This document shows positions 42,660 through 50,554 of a stretch of DNA of 64,000 nt, piece by piece. Position 1 is the first letter of the stretch, and each line of letters begins with the position of its first letter. The stretch is taken from contig MPMI01000033.1 in the NCBI GenBank assembly GCA_002238415.1, positions 1-64,000 on the forward strand, given 5' to 3'. The position numbers and the translations under genes are program-made. The DNA is from Desulfurellaceae bacterium bin18 (GTDB lineage: Bacteria > Desulfobacterota > Binatia > Bin18). Under the pieces are notes generated by a model that saw only the letters and a list, made by a program, of their open reading frames with translations, had not been told where the DNA came from and ran no database searches.

Positions 42660-42945
42660 CAAGGCTATCGGGCGCGGCGAAGACCAGACGGATTGGACCA
42701 GGGTCGAGGCGATGACTGATGAGAAGCTGGAACAGCTCATTGCTGAAGACCCGGATGAAGCTGAAGCGGACCCGGATTGGACAAAATCGCGCCTCGTTTT
42801 GCCCAAACGCAAACAGCAAATTAGTATCCGAGTCGATGCCGATGTACTGCACTGGTTCAAACAACACGGGAAAGGCTATCAGCGGAAGATACAAGCGGTA
42901 CTCCGTACCTATATGGAAGCGCATAAACACGACTTGCCTGGATAG
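42613..42945 (+). CDS. brnA: BrnA-type antitoxin, orphaned
   Basis: A 110-residue protein ending in KQQISIRVDADVLHWFKQHG and then KGYQRKIQAVLRTYMEAH. This is the ribbon-helix-helix DNA-binding tail of BrnA antitoxins. The ATG at 42613 follows GAGGAGTGCACGCA; a GTG at 42604 is an alternative. In complete systems BrnA neutralises the BrnT ribonuclease and represses the operon. Here only a toxin remnant is left upstream, so BrnA may now act only as a repressor or protect against a related toxin. It lies between the sigma-54 promoter and its activator. Confidence 0.82.
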   Translation: MTKGEHTKTYTAKQIDKAIGRGEDQTDWTRVEAMTDEKLEQLIAEDPDEAEADPDWTKSRLVLPKRKQQISIRVDADVLHWFKQHGKGYQRKIQAVLRTYMEAHKHDLPG

Positions 42946-42994
42946 GGAGACTTAAGGCGGTTACAGATTTGAATCTTTGGTTCGCCATCAGGGT

Positions 42995-44485
42995 TTACGA
43001 TGGGGCGACCGTTTTGGGCGAAGCTCGCTGCACCCGAGGCTTGCGGGCGTAAGGCAGACCGTATTTCTTGAGCTTGCGGATAACCGTGGTGCGGTGAACG
43101 CCGAGCGCGTCCGCCATGGCGTACACATCGCCCTGGTGCTCCTCACAAAATGTCTGCCAGTGTTGCGCTTCCTCAGTCCCGGTCTCTACGACTCGTGGGG
43201 GAAGGGCTGTCTGAGAGGGGATGGCCCTTGAATTGTGAATGGTTGGCATGAGTTCCGGGGGAAGCATCTGGAGCGTGATCTTACCTGTGGTCTGGCCGCT
43301 CTCCGAGGCGATCTGCCACACCACATTCTTGAGCTCACGAATATTACCGGGGAAGGGAAGGGCCTGGACGTGTTCTATGAGCTCAGGATGCAGGGTCAGG
43401 GCTGTCGTATGCTTTTCGTTAAACTCGGCCAGAGTCGCGCCTATCAAGGCCGGGATATCTTCCGGGTGTTCCCGCAAGGGCGGCAGGTCAATCCGGTTCA
43501 TAGCTAAGCGGTAGTACAAGTCATTCCGTAAGGTCAGCTCCTGCAACAACGTCTCGGGCTGTCTGTTTGTCGCCGCGAGGAAGCGAACGTCTATTTTCAC
43601 TGTCTGTTCTGCTCCAAGGCGACGTATCTCTTTGTCCTCTAAAACGGTCAGCAGCTTGGCCTGCATCTCGACCGGCATGTCGCCAATCTCATCCAAAAAA
43701 ACAGTCCCGTCTTGACCCATCTCAATGACCCCACGGCGGCCTTTTCGTTTTGCCCCGGTGAAGGCCCCTTCGGCATAGCCAAACAATTCGGCTTCAATCA
43801 GTGAGGCTGGCAGGCTGGCACAGTTGACGTGAATAAAGGGACCGCTGGAGCGCGCACTCATAGTATGGATGTACTGGGCTAACAGGCTCTTGCCCACGCC
43901 GGTTTCACCCGTCAAGAAGATATTCCCCTCTAGGCGAGCCAGGCGGAGTGCCCGTTCAAAGACTCGGCTCAGGCTTTCGCTCTGGTAGACGATATCCTGA
44001 CCTAACACGCGAGTGTGGAGGGCGCTGAGCTGTTCTTGATACAGCGCGGTGCGCTGTTCGAGTTCACCAATTTTTTCTCTGGCAGTGAGCAGGTCAGTCG
44101 AGGCCTGGACGGTAAGGACGATGTAGCGCAGCCCTTCCGCTTCATTCCGGATATAGTGTTCTGCCGACAGGAGTTGGACTCCATTTTCCATCTGTGCGTA
44201 GCCATAGCGTGGTTGGGTGCTATCTGCGATGTATCCGCTCTCGCGGGCAGCCTCCCAGAACGAGTCCTTAACCCATTGTGGATTGACACTTGCTTGAATG
44301 GCTGGCAGCTTCGCCATTTCCTTCGTCTTGAGACCGACCAACTGAGCTGGGGTGAGATCGGTGAGTTGGTAAAGCTTGTCATTTGCCCAGACCATTGTCC
44401 CAGTCTGGTCAATGATAATCACCCCCACATCCAGGGCATTCAAAAAGGGCGCAAGCGTCAGCTCATCTGGGAAGTACTCGGCCAT
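42995..44485 (-). CDS. Sigma-54-dependent transcriptional activator with PAS domain
   Basis: An enhancer-binding protein of about 496 residues. A PAS domain (about residues 10-130, with VGVIIIDQTGTMVWANDKLY) senses a signal. A coiled linker precedes the AAA+ domain with Walker A GETGVGKS (193-200) and the sigma-54 contact loop GAFTGA (240-245). A Fis-type helix-turn-helix (DALGVHRTTVIRKLKK) is at the C-terminus. I chose the ATG at 44485 because CGGAG stands just before it; a GTG at 44503 is possible. It is encoded next to the sigma-54 promoter at 42344 and probably drives the operon 42300-35695. It resembles RocR/AcoR-type activators. Confidence 0.93.
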   Translation of the reverse strand: MAEYFPDELTLAPFLNALDVGVIIIDQTGTMVWANDKLYQLTDLTPAQLVGLKTKEMAKLPAIQASVNPQWVKDSFWEAARESGYIADSTQPRYGYAQMENGVQLLSAEHYIRNEAEGLRYIVLTVQASTDLLTAREKIGELEQRTALYQEQLSALHTRVLGQDIVYQSESLSRVFERALRLARLEGNIFLTGETGVGKSLLAQYIHTMSARSSGPFIHVNCASLPASLIEAELFGYAEGAFTGAKRKGRRGVIEMGQDGTVFLDEIGDMPVEMQAKLLTVLEDKEIRRLGAEQTVKIDVRFLAATNRQPETLLQELTLRNDLYYRLAMNRIDLPPLREHPEDIPALIGATLAEFNEKHTTALTLHPELIEHVQALPFPGNIRELKNVVWQIASESGQTTGKITLQMLPPELMPTIHNSRAIPSQTALPPRVVETGTEEAQHWQTFCEEHQGDVYAMADALGVHRTTVIRKLKKYGLPYARKPRVQRASPKTVAPS

Positions 44486-44495
44486 ACGCTCCGTT

Positions 44496-44515
44496 CTTGG
44501 CACATTCCAGCCAAG
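44496..44515. promoter_or_regulatory. Palindrome at the 5' end of the sigma-54 activator gene
   Basis: CTTGGC (44496-44501) and GCCAAG (44510-44515) form an inverted repeat with an 8-base spacer, just upstream of the activator start. It could be an autoregulatory site. The rest of the gap to 44781 (about 265 bases) shows no recognisable element. Confidence 0.3.
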
Positions 44516-44781
44516 AGAACAAGCGTAAATACAGGGCTCGAGAGCTCTTCTAGGAGTCGATTGTCATAGTCGAAATTCGACCGCTCAGTGCTCAGCGGGC
44601 CGGCGAATTCTCCTGAAACCAGGCGGTGGGATGCTACATTGTCTGCTCAAAGCCTCTGGACGAGCCCTCCGCTTCGTGCCCGTACCTGAACATGCCTCAT
44701 CGTTTCTGCGTTGACCGGAGCTCTCTTCCTCAGCTCCGCTTGTCATACGTCAGGCCCCCGCCCATCATCGATCGCTTCACC

Positions 44782-46014
44782 CTATGGATCACACTCGATA
44801 TGCAGTTCTTTGAGACCGCGGATAACGGGGTTGATGGCGTAGCGGAAGTCGTTCTTGCCCTCGGCCAGACGAATGGTTCCCAGCCGCCTCAGAAGGGCCT
44901 CAAAGGCGACTTTCCCTTCCAGGCGCGCCAACGAAGCGCCCAGACAGAAATGTACCCCCGCGCCAAAGGCTACGCTCATCCTGGCATTCGGCCGCCGCAC
45001 GTCAAACCGGTCCGGGTCCGGAAACTGCTCGGCGTCCCGGTTGGCCGCGCCATACATGACCGCCACCCGGGACCCTTTGGGCAGCCGGACGCCATCCACC
45101 TGGGTGTCCTCTTTGACCGTCCGGAACAGACACTGGACCGGAGATTCGATCCGCATCGCTTCTTCAACGAAGTTGGGAATCAGGGAAGGGTCCGCCGTCA
45201 CCAGCGCCAGTTGCTCCGGGTGCTGGAGCAGCAGCGCCAGGCCACTACTCAGCAGATTGATCGTGGTGTCGTTGCCCCCCAGCAGGATAATATCGATCAT
45301 GCTGATCAGTTCTTCGGTTGTCAGCGTGCGACCGCCGAATTTTTCTACCGGAGACATCACCATATGGGAGATCAGGTCGTCGCGGGGCGCTGCCCGGCGC
45401 TCTTCGATCTGGCGAAACAGATAGTGCTGAAACTCCACTGCCAGGCGCACGCAGGCAAGTTCCCGCTCGTGGCTGATCATGGTCCCGCCCATACGCTCAA
45501 TCCGGGCGTCACACCACTGCTTCACCTGGGGAATATCCTCCTCCGGTAGCCCCATCAACTCGGCAAAGACGTAGAGCGGAAAAGGCTGGGCAAACTGGCT
45601 GACAAACTCGATCTCGTTACTCTCAAGGCAGGCGTCAATCAAACGGTTGGCGATCTCCTGTAAGCGGGGTTCGAGCTTCTTTACGCTCTGGGCGGAGAAG
45701 GGCCGGTTGACTACACTCCGATAGCCCGTGTGCTCGGGTGGGTCGGCCTTGCTGAGGACATTGACGTCCGGCCAGCCCTGGGCCTCAATCTCCCGGATCT
45801 CCGGGGTGTCTCGGGTGAGTCCCTCCGTGAGGCCGTGGACCGAAAACAGCTCCGGATGCATCAGGACATACTCGACATCGCGGAAACGGGTCGCGATGAA
45901 CATGGGGGTGTCAGGCAGTTGATAGACGCCCCGCCGCCGCAGCTCGGCGTAGACCGCGTAGGGCTCGGCTAACACCTCAGGCACGAAGGGGTCCAAATTC
46001 GTCTGGTCCGGCAT
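44782..46014 (-). CDS. Cytochrome P450
   Basis: A 410-residue soluble bacterial P450. The haem loop is FGAGVHFCLG with Cys357. The I-helix region is ILLGGNDTTINLL and the ExxR region is EEAMRIESP. The ATG at 46014 follows GGGGAGGAGTG closely; a longer frame to 46086 lacks a good site. It diverges from a cupin gene. It is unrelated in close detail to the P450 at 3157-4353. It needs redox partners that are not encoded here. The substrate is unknown. Confidence 0.94.
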   Translation of the reverse strand: MPDQTNLDPFVPEVLAEPYAVYAELRRRGVYQLPDTPMFIATRFRDVEYVLMHPELFSVHGLTEGLTRDTPEIREIEAQGWPDVNVLSKADPPEHTGYRSVVNRPFSAQSVKKLEPRLQEIANRLIDACLESNEIEFVSQFAQPFPLYVFAELMGLPEEDIPQVKQWCDARIERMGGTMISHERELACVRLAVEFQHYLFRQIEERRAAPRDDLISHMVMSPVEKFGGRTLTTEELISMIDIILLGGNDTTINLLSSGLALLLQHPEQLALVTADPSLIPNFVEEAMRIESPVQCLFRTVKEDTQVDGVRLPKGSRVAVMYGAANRDAEQFPDPDRFDVRRPNARMSVAFGAGVHFCLGASLARLEGKVAFEALLRRLGTIRLAEGKNDFRYAINPVIRGLKELHIECDP

Positions 46015-46109
46015 CACTCCTCCCCGCAAGATAAACGACTCAGTTGCGGCCCGCCTTGATATGGGCTCGCTGCTGACGACTCGCATTGACCTTGGCTTTC
46101 CAGCTTATA

Positions 46110-46125
46110 GCGATAAAACTATCGC
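46110..46125. promoter_or_regulatory. Palindrome in the P450/cupin divergent promoter region
   Basis: GCGATA (46110-46115) and TATCGC (46120-46125) form an inverted repeat with an AAAC spacer, midway between the two divergent starts. It is a candidate operator for a regulator of both genes; no regulator gene is adjacent. Confidence 0.35.
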
Positions 46126-46221
46126 GCTGCCAGAGAGCGTCGAGATCAGAAAGGGGATTTTCATTGTCAGCACGTTATGATTCCTTCCTCCTTCATTCTG
46201 TTACGGCAAAGGAGAAACGCT

Positions 46222-46707
46222 ATGACTGCCACTGCCCACGATGCAAATGATACGCATGAGCAAAGCGGCCTCGAAAAATTTCATTTTGATACGAGCCATG
46301 TGGATTGGAAAGACTTCATTACCACAGGGTGTTACTACAAACTGCTGGACGTGAACGTGGCGGCGCGCACGGCTGATATGTTGGTCAAATTCGAGCCAGG
46401 CGCGCGCTGCCTGTATCATCGTCACGTCGCTCCGGCCACCAGCTTGGTGTTGGAAGGCGAGCTACATATTTTTGACCAGACCAGTAGTGGTGAAACGCTT
46501 CGCACTGTCAAACCGGCGGGAACCTACACCGTCGGAGTTGAGAACGACGTGCATGTCGAGGGTGGAGGCGAGCAAGGGGTTGTCGTGTACTTTTCGATGC
46601 GTGGCACCTCGGACCACATCTACGACCTGCTCGACTCTGAGCTGAATCTCAAGCGTCGGATCAGCATTCACGACTTTGCTAAGGATTTACAGCACTGGGC
46701 GAGCTGA
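46222..46707 (+). CDS. Cupin-domain protein (ChrR-cupin / acetylacetone-dioxygenase-like)
   Basis: A 161-residue single-cupin protein. The first cupin motif is KFEPGARCLYHRHVAPATS, with two His near the expected metal positions, and LVLEGELHIFD follows. The second motif is weaker (VENDVHVEGG). Family members include Fe-dependent dioxygenases of diketones and hydroxyacetophenones. AAAGGAGAAACGCT precedes the ATG at 46222; an upstream ATG at 46177 is less likely. It diverges from the P450. Cleavage of a ketone made by the oxygenases is possible but unproven. Confidence 0.75.
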   Translation: MTATAHDANDTHEQSGLEKFHFDTSHVDWKDFITTGCYYKLLDVNVAARTADMLVKFEPGARCLYHRHVAPATSLVLEGELHIFDQTSSGETLRTVKPAGTYTVGVENDVHVEGGGEQGVVVYFSMRGTSDHIYDLLDSELNLKRRISIHDFAKDLQHWAS

Positions 46708-46791
46708 GCACACTTTGATGCCCACGCCAGCGCAGGTGGCGCAGTACGGCAGGGCATATTTCTTTGCCTGGACCGGGCAGCCCTCTCCACC

Positions 46792-46813
46792 GGGCAACCA
46801 CAGGGGGTTGCCC
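46792..46813. repeat. Hairpin of a dispersed repeat (GGGCAACC...GGTTGCCC)
   Basis: GGGCAACC (46792-46799) pairs with GGTTGCCC (46806-46813) around ACAGGG. With the flanking CCTACAGGGG it resembles a widespread bacterial intergenic palindrome. It lies between two convergent genes and may also serve as a terminator. Confidence 0.6.
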
Positions 46814-46836
46814 CTACAGGGGAATTGTCTCCTCAG

Positions 46837-47502
46837 CTACTCCCGAGAAAACGGTGTTCCCCAGGCATCGGCAAACGTCAATTCTTCTACCGACCGACGC
46901 GAGATCGGCCCGTGCCCGCGCAAGACGGGATAGCCAATCGGCACGACTGCCGCCGTTCCCCACGGATCGGGAATCCCCAAGAGGGTGCGAACCTCCGGCT
47001 CTTCCATACATAGCAGCGTCGTGATCACACACCCCAGACCCTCGGCTCGGCAGGCAAGCAGGAGGTTTTCGACTGCCGGGTAGATCGACCCACCGCCAAC
47101 AACGGACAGTCTGTCCAGCTTCGCGTCGGTGACCGCAAGCCCGTCCGGGTTAAAACACACGACCAGCAGCACCGGGGACTCGCCAAAGTGTTCCGCCAGG
47201 TAGTTGCTGGCGCGGATCGTCCGCTCGGCTTTTCTGCGTTCCTCCTCGGGCGCACCGGCCAACCGCTCCATATACGATTTGGTATAGGGCAGCGTGACCT
47301 GCTTATACAATTCGCCCAGACGTTGTTTGCGGGCCGGGTCTTTGACCACAATGATGCGCCAGGCTTGGCGGTTGCCGCCGGACGGCGCCCAGGTGGCAGC
47401 CTCCAATACTCGATACAGCACATCTTCTGGAATCGGGTCCGGGCGCAGCCGCCGCACTGCGCGTAGGGTTCGCATCGCTTCGTAGAGATCAATCGTGGCC
47501 AT
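46837..47502 (-). CDS. Nitroreductase-family flavoprotein
   Basis: A 221-residue FMN-binding protein. LRAVRRLRPDPIP at the start and AATWAPSGGNRQAWRIIVV form the FMN phosphate- and ring-binding parts. GSIYPAVENLLLACRAEGLG and PIGYPVLRGHGPISRRSV complete the fold. Such enzymes reduce nitro groups, quinones or enones. ACCCGGAGGATATA supports the ATG at 47502. It is convergent with the cupin gene. The luciferase-like gene stands upstream on the same strand, 103 bp away. Confidence 0.9.
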   Translation of the reverse strand: MATIDLYEAMRTLRAVRRLRPDPIPEDVLYRVLEAATWAPSGGNRQAWRIIVVKDPARKQRLGELYKQVTLPYTKSYMERLAGAPEEERRKAERTIRASNYLAEHFGESPVLLVVCFNPDGLAVTDAKLDRLSVVGGGSIYPAVENLLLACRAEGLGCVITTLLCMEEPEVRTLLGIPDPWGTAAVVPIGYPVLRGHGPISRRSVEELTFADAWGTPFSRE

Positions 47503-47605
47503 TATATCCTCCGGGTTAGGGCAAAGCTCTCCGCGCACGGGTCGGATTTGTCCTCAATGGAATACTCCAACAGACTCGGCCGGTCGTATTTCGTCACCCC
47601 CGGCA

Positions 47606-48682
47606 CTATAACGCTGCCGGCGTTTTCTCTGACCGGGCAGCGGCTGTGTGGAAATGGGGCAGGACATATTTGGCGAAGCGCTCCATGGATTGCATGACCA
47701 GTTCGTGAGCCATCCCGCCCCAGTTGAGAAAATAGATGAACTGGTCCATCTGCAAGTCTTTCTGAAAGCGTTCCAGTTTGGCAATGACCTGGTCGGGGTC
47801 GCCAATCAGCGTACGCTCATTGTACAGGACGTCATACGTCAGCGTTTTCATGGTCGGCGCAAACTGCGCGTACGTCTTGTACTGCTCGGATTTGATCTTT
47901 TTGGGGAAGAGAGAGCTGGCCAGGTCCACATAGCCCATAACCGCCTGTTCGGCTTCGGCTTTGGCCTTTTCTGCCGTCTCTCCCACATAGGTGTGGAACA
48001 GGGCGATGACCTCTGTGTCGGCATGCCCATGCTGGCGGAGCTTATCCTTGTAGGCGACAAGCTGGCCCTGCGTCACTTCAATCGGCAGCGGATAGGGAAC
48101 CTGTAGAATGCTATAGCCTTTGCGCGCGGCCCAGTCATAGCTTTCGGGGCTGAGGGCGGCAGCGTACAGAGGCGGATGCGGTTTTTGGAGAGGACGCGGC
48201 AGGATCGTGAGATCGGTGACATTGGTGAATTGTCCGGCAAAGCTGAGGGGTGCCTCCTGCCAGGCGCGCAGGATCATCTCCACGCCCTCTTCCAGCCGCT
48301 GGCGGCCTTCGTCCTGCGACACGCCCATCCCGTCATATTCAAACGGAAACAGTCCCCGCCCGACCCCAAAGTTCAGCCGCCCACCGCTCAGCACGTCAAC
48401 CAGGGCAAAGTCCTCGGCGGCGCGGATGGGGTTATCAAAGGGCACGAGGCTTACCGCCGTACCCAGACGAATGCGCTTGGTGCGTTCGGCCATGGCTGCG
48501 AGCAGCACCTGGGGGCGGGGCAGGATGCCGCCATAGCGGGTGAAATGGTGCTCCGACACCCAGGCCGAGTCAAAACCCAGCTCCTCGGCGCGCTGGGTGA
48601 GATCGAGAAAATCCGTCAAATACTGTCGGGCCGACTTGACCTCGGGCCAGTGGTCGAAAATACAAAACACGCCGATTTTCAT
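47606..48682 (-). CDS. Luciferase-like (LLM class) flavin-dependent oxidoreductase
   Basis: A 358-residue LLM protein of the alkanal-monooxygenase/limonene-monooxygenase-like group. It begins MKIGVFCIFDHWPEV; SAWVSEHHFTRYG and IRLGTAVSLVPFDNPIR are typical, as is GGRLNFGVGRGLFPFEYDG. It probably uses FMNH2 or F420H2. It is much longer than the LLM protein at 12035-12910 and belongs to another subgroup. GAGAGGGGCCAAGACCGT precedes the ATG, with rather long spacing. The nearest genes in the same direction encode a VOC protein and a nitroreductase, the latter a possible flavin-reducing partner. Confidence 0.9.
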   Translation of the reverse strand: MKIGVFCIFDHWPEVKSARQYLTDFLDLTQRAEELGFDSAWVSEHHFTRYGGILPRPQVLLAAMAERTKRIRLGTAVSLVPFDNPIRAAEDFALVDVLSGGRLNFGVGRGLFPFEYDGMGVSQDEGRQRLEEGVEMILRAWQEAPLSFAGQFTNVTDLTILPRPLQKPHPPLYAAALSPESYDWAARKGYSILQVPYPLPIEVTQGQLVAYKDKLRQHGHADTEVIALFHTYVGETAEKAKAEAEQAVMGYVDLASSLFPKKIKSEQYKTYAQFAPTMKTLTYDVLYNERTLIGDPDQVIAKLERFQKDLQMDQFIYFLNWGGMAHELVMQSMERFAKYVLPHFHTAAARSEKTPAAL

Positions 48683-48787
48683 ACGGTCTTGGCCCCTCTC
48701 TCTATGTGTCGGGCTTGTGACGCGGACGATTTAGTTACCGCCACGCGCCGCCACCTGGACCTGCCGTGTCCAGGCGGTCGGACCAGT

Positions 48788-49318
48788 TTAGTGTTTATCC
48801 GGCGACTGCAGCGCGTTAATCGGATCGTCAAGCGCTTTGAGCGGCAGTTTAAAGCGATCCTGCATGTGCGCATCGTCGGCGGTGAACTCGCGCATCAAGC
48901 AGCAGTACTCTAAAGAGATGCCGTTCGGATCTTTGAAATAGATCGATTTGGCCCAGTTGTGGTCAACGACGTCGCTGACCTGAATGCCTTTAGTGCGGAG
49001 TTCGTCGCGTTTCTGCGCCAGGGCGGATTCGTTGCCGGCCTCGAACGCGAAGTGATAAAAGCCGCCCGGCACCCCGAGCCCGCTGTTGATACCGGCGTCA
49101 TATTCACGCGGCACGCCGGGCACGTCCCGCGCTTCCATGAAGGCCAGGAGTTGGTGATGACCGGTATCAAAGAAGATGTGGCGAATTTTGCCCCCTTCTT
49201 CTATTTCAATGGTATCGCAGACCACCGGCTTGAAACCGAGCAGGTCTTCATAGAACTCCCGCGTTTTGTCCAGGTCGAGCGTCGAAAGGCCAATGTGAGA
49301 AAGTCCTCTGTTTGACAT
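48788..49318 (-). CDS. VOC-family (glyoxalase/extradiol-like) protein
   Basis: A 176-residue vicinal-oxygen-chelate protein. LSHIGLSTLDLDKTREFYED has the first metal His, GGFYHFAFEAGN the second, and FKDPNGISLEYCC the Glu. The single-polypeptide, two-module size fits glyoxalase-like or fosfomycin-resistance-like members. Function could be ring opening, isomerisation or thiol transfer. AAAAGGAGGATTGGTAG precedes the ATG. It is encoded just after the serine hydrolase of the same strand. Confidence 0.85.
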   Translation of the reverse strand: MSNRGLSHIGLSTLDLDKTREFYEDLLGFKPVVCDTIEIEEGGKIRHIFFDTGHHQLLAFMEARDVPGVPREYDAGINSGLGVPGGFYHFAFEAGNESALAQKRDELRTKGIQVSDVVDHNWAKSIYFKDPNGISLEYCCLMREFTADDAHMQDRFKLPLKALDDPINALQSPDKH

Positions 49319-49402
49319 CTACCAATCCTCCTTTTGTGTGATGTCCCAAATGCCTAGCACTTCTTCCGTGGTCATACCATCGCTTAAAGCGCGTTGGTTC
49401 AT
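49319..49402 (-). CDS. Possible 27-residue peptide between serine hydrolase and VOC genes
   Basis: A short frame (start MNQRALSDGMTTEEVLG) begins with ATG after GAGGCGTGGAG and stops immediately before the VOC start (TAGATG). The VOC ribosome site is inside it. It may be a coupling leader, a gene remnant or chance. Confidence 0.2.
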   Translation of the reverse strand: MNQRALSDGMTTEEVLGIWDITQKEDW

Positions 49403-49411
49403 CTCCACGCC

Positions 49412-50545
49412 TCACCGTTGCAGCGAGGCATAGGTCGCCGCGATAATCCGTGCCGAGCGCTGATCGCCAAGCGTGCTTTCACCCATGCGGTTCATCACAT
49501 AAGCGATCGAAGTCCGGGTATCGGGATCGACCACGGCAATTGACCCACCCCAGCCGCCCCAGTAGAAGGCGCCGGGGCTCGGCGTGAACGGAATCCGCGG
49601 GTTCATCAGGCCGAAGCCCATTCCAAACAGCATCCACACGCCGAGCACGAGATCCTTGCCGTTGGTCTGTCGTTGCTGGGCCATGGCCACCGTTTCGGGT
49701 GCCATCAACCGGACGCCGTCAAGAGCGCCACCCGCGGCCAGCGCCCCATGCACGCGGGCAACGGCCCGCGCGTTGCCGATCCCGCCCGCGGCCGGAATCT
49801 CCGCCGCCCGCCAAGCCCGCGTCTGCGGCTCTCGGCCCGTCAACGCGGCAGACCGAAACGTCCGTGTGGCAATCGAATCCGGATCGCCCGGCATCTCATC
49901 CATGGTCGCCGAAGGCGGAACCATCTCGCCAACGCGATCATCGTGTTGGGTATCCAGCCCGATATGAAAATCAACCTTGAGTGGGGTTGCGACCTCCTCG
50001 CGAAAGAAGGTGCCGAGACTGCGGCCGTCGACCCGGCGCAGGATTTCTCCCTGCAGGTAGCCCTGCGTAATGGCGTGGTAGCCCGAGGCGGTTCCGGGCT
50101 CCCACCACGGTGCCTGGCGAGCCAACCTGTCGCAGATGTCATCCCAGTTGTAGAGTTCCTCGATCTCGACGCGTGAGTCGAAACCGGCCAGCCCCGCCGA
50201 ATGGCTCATTACATGGCGAACCAGGACACTCTCTTTACCGTTCTGAGCGAACTCCGGCCAGTAACGCGCAACGGGAGCGTCGAACTCAATGAGACCTCGG
50301 TCGGCGAGCATTAACATGCAGACGGCGGCCATGGTTTTGGTGGTGGAGTACACGTTGACGATGGTGTCCTGCTGCCAGGGCTCGCCCCCCGGTGCTGAGG
50401 AACCGCCCCACAGATCAACGACCACTTCTCCGTCGTGTACAACACAGGCACTGGCACCAAGCTCCTCGCCCGTTGCGAAGTTCTCCTGAAATGCCTCGTG
50501 CACGGTCGCGAATGCGTCTGCGCAGTATCCCTGGGGCTCCATCAT
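49412..50545 (-). CDS. Serine hydrolase, beta-lactamase/EstB family (copy 2)
   Basis: A 377-residue beta-lactamase-fold esterase, paralogous to 36498-37706. Ser67-Thr-Thr-Lys70 (VYSTTKTMA) is the SxxK motif at the same residue number. GYHAITQGYLQGEIL carries the Tyr motif and GGWGGSIAVVDPDT the third-motif region. TAAAGGAAAGCC precedes the start; the first two codons are both ATG. It begins 9 bp after the BVMO stop, so the pair is co-transcribed. BVMO plus esterase is a sensible couple: one makes an ester or lactone, the other opens it. Confidence 0.91.
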   Translation of the reverse strand: MMEPQGYCADAFATVHEAFQENFATGEELGASACVVHDGEVVVDLWGGSSAPGGEPWQQDTIVNVYSTTKTMAAVCMLMLADRGLIEFDAPVARYWPEFAQNGKESVLVRHVMSHSAGLAGFDSRVEIEELYNWDDICDRLARQAPWWEPGTASGYHAITQGYLQGEILRRVDGRSLGTFFREEVATPLKVDFHIGLDTQHDDRVGEMVPPSATMDEMPGDPDSIATRTFRSAALTGREPQTRAWRAAEIPAAGGIGNARAVARVHGALAAGGALDGVRLMAPETVAMAQQRQTNGKDLVLGVWMLFGMGFGLMNPRIPFTPSPGAFYWGGWGGSIAVVDPDTRTSIAYVMNRMGESTLGDQRSARIIAATYASLQR

Positions 50546-50554
50546 GGCTTTCCT

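Noticed and set aside
44499..44514. TGGCAC-like sequence upstream of the activator as a second sigma-54 promoter
   Set aside because: The -12 element is CC rather than GC at the required distance; it is better described as a palindrome.
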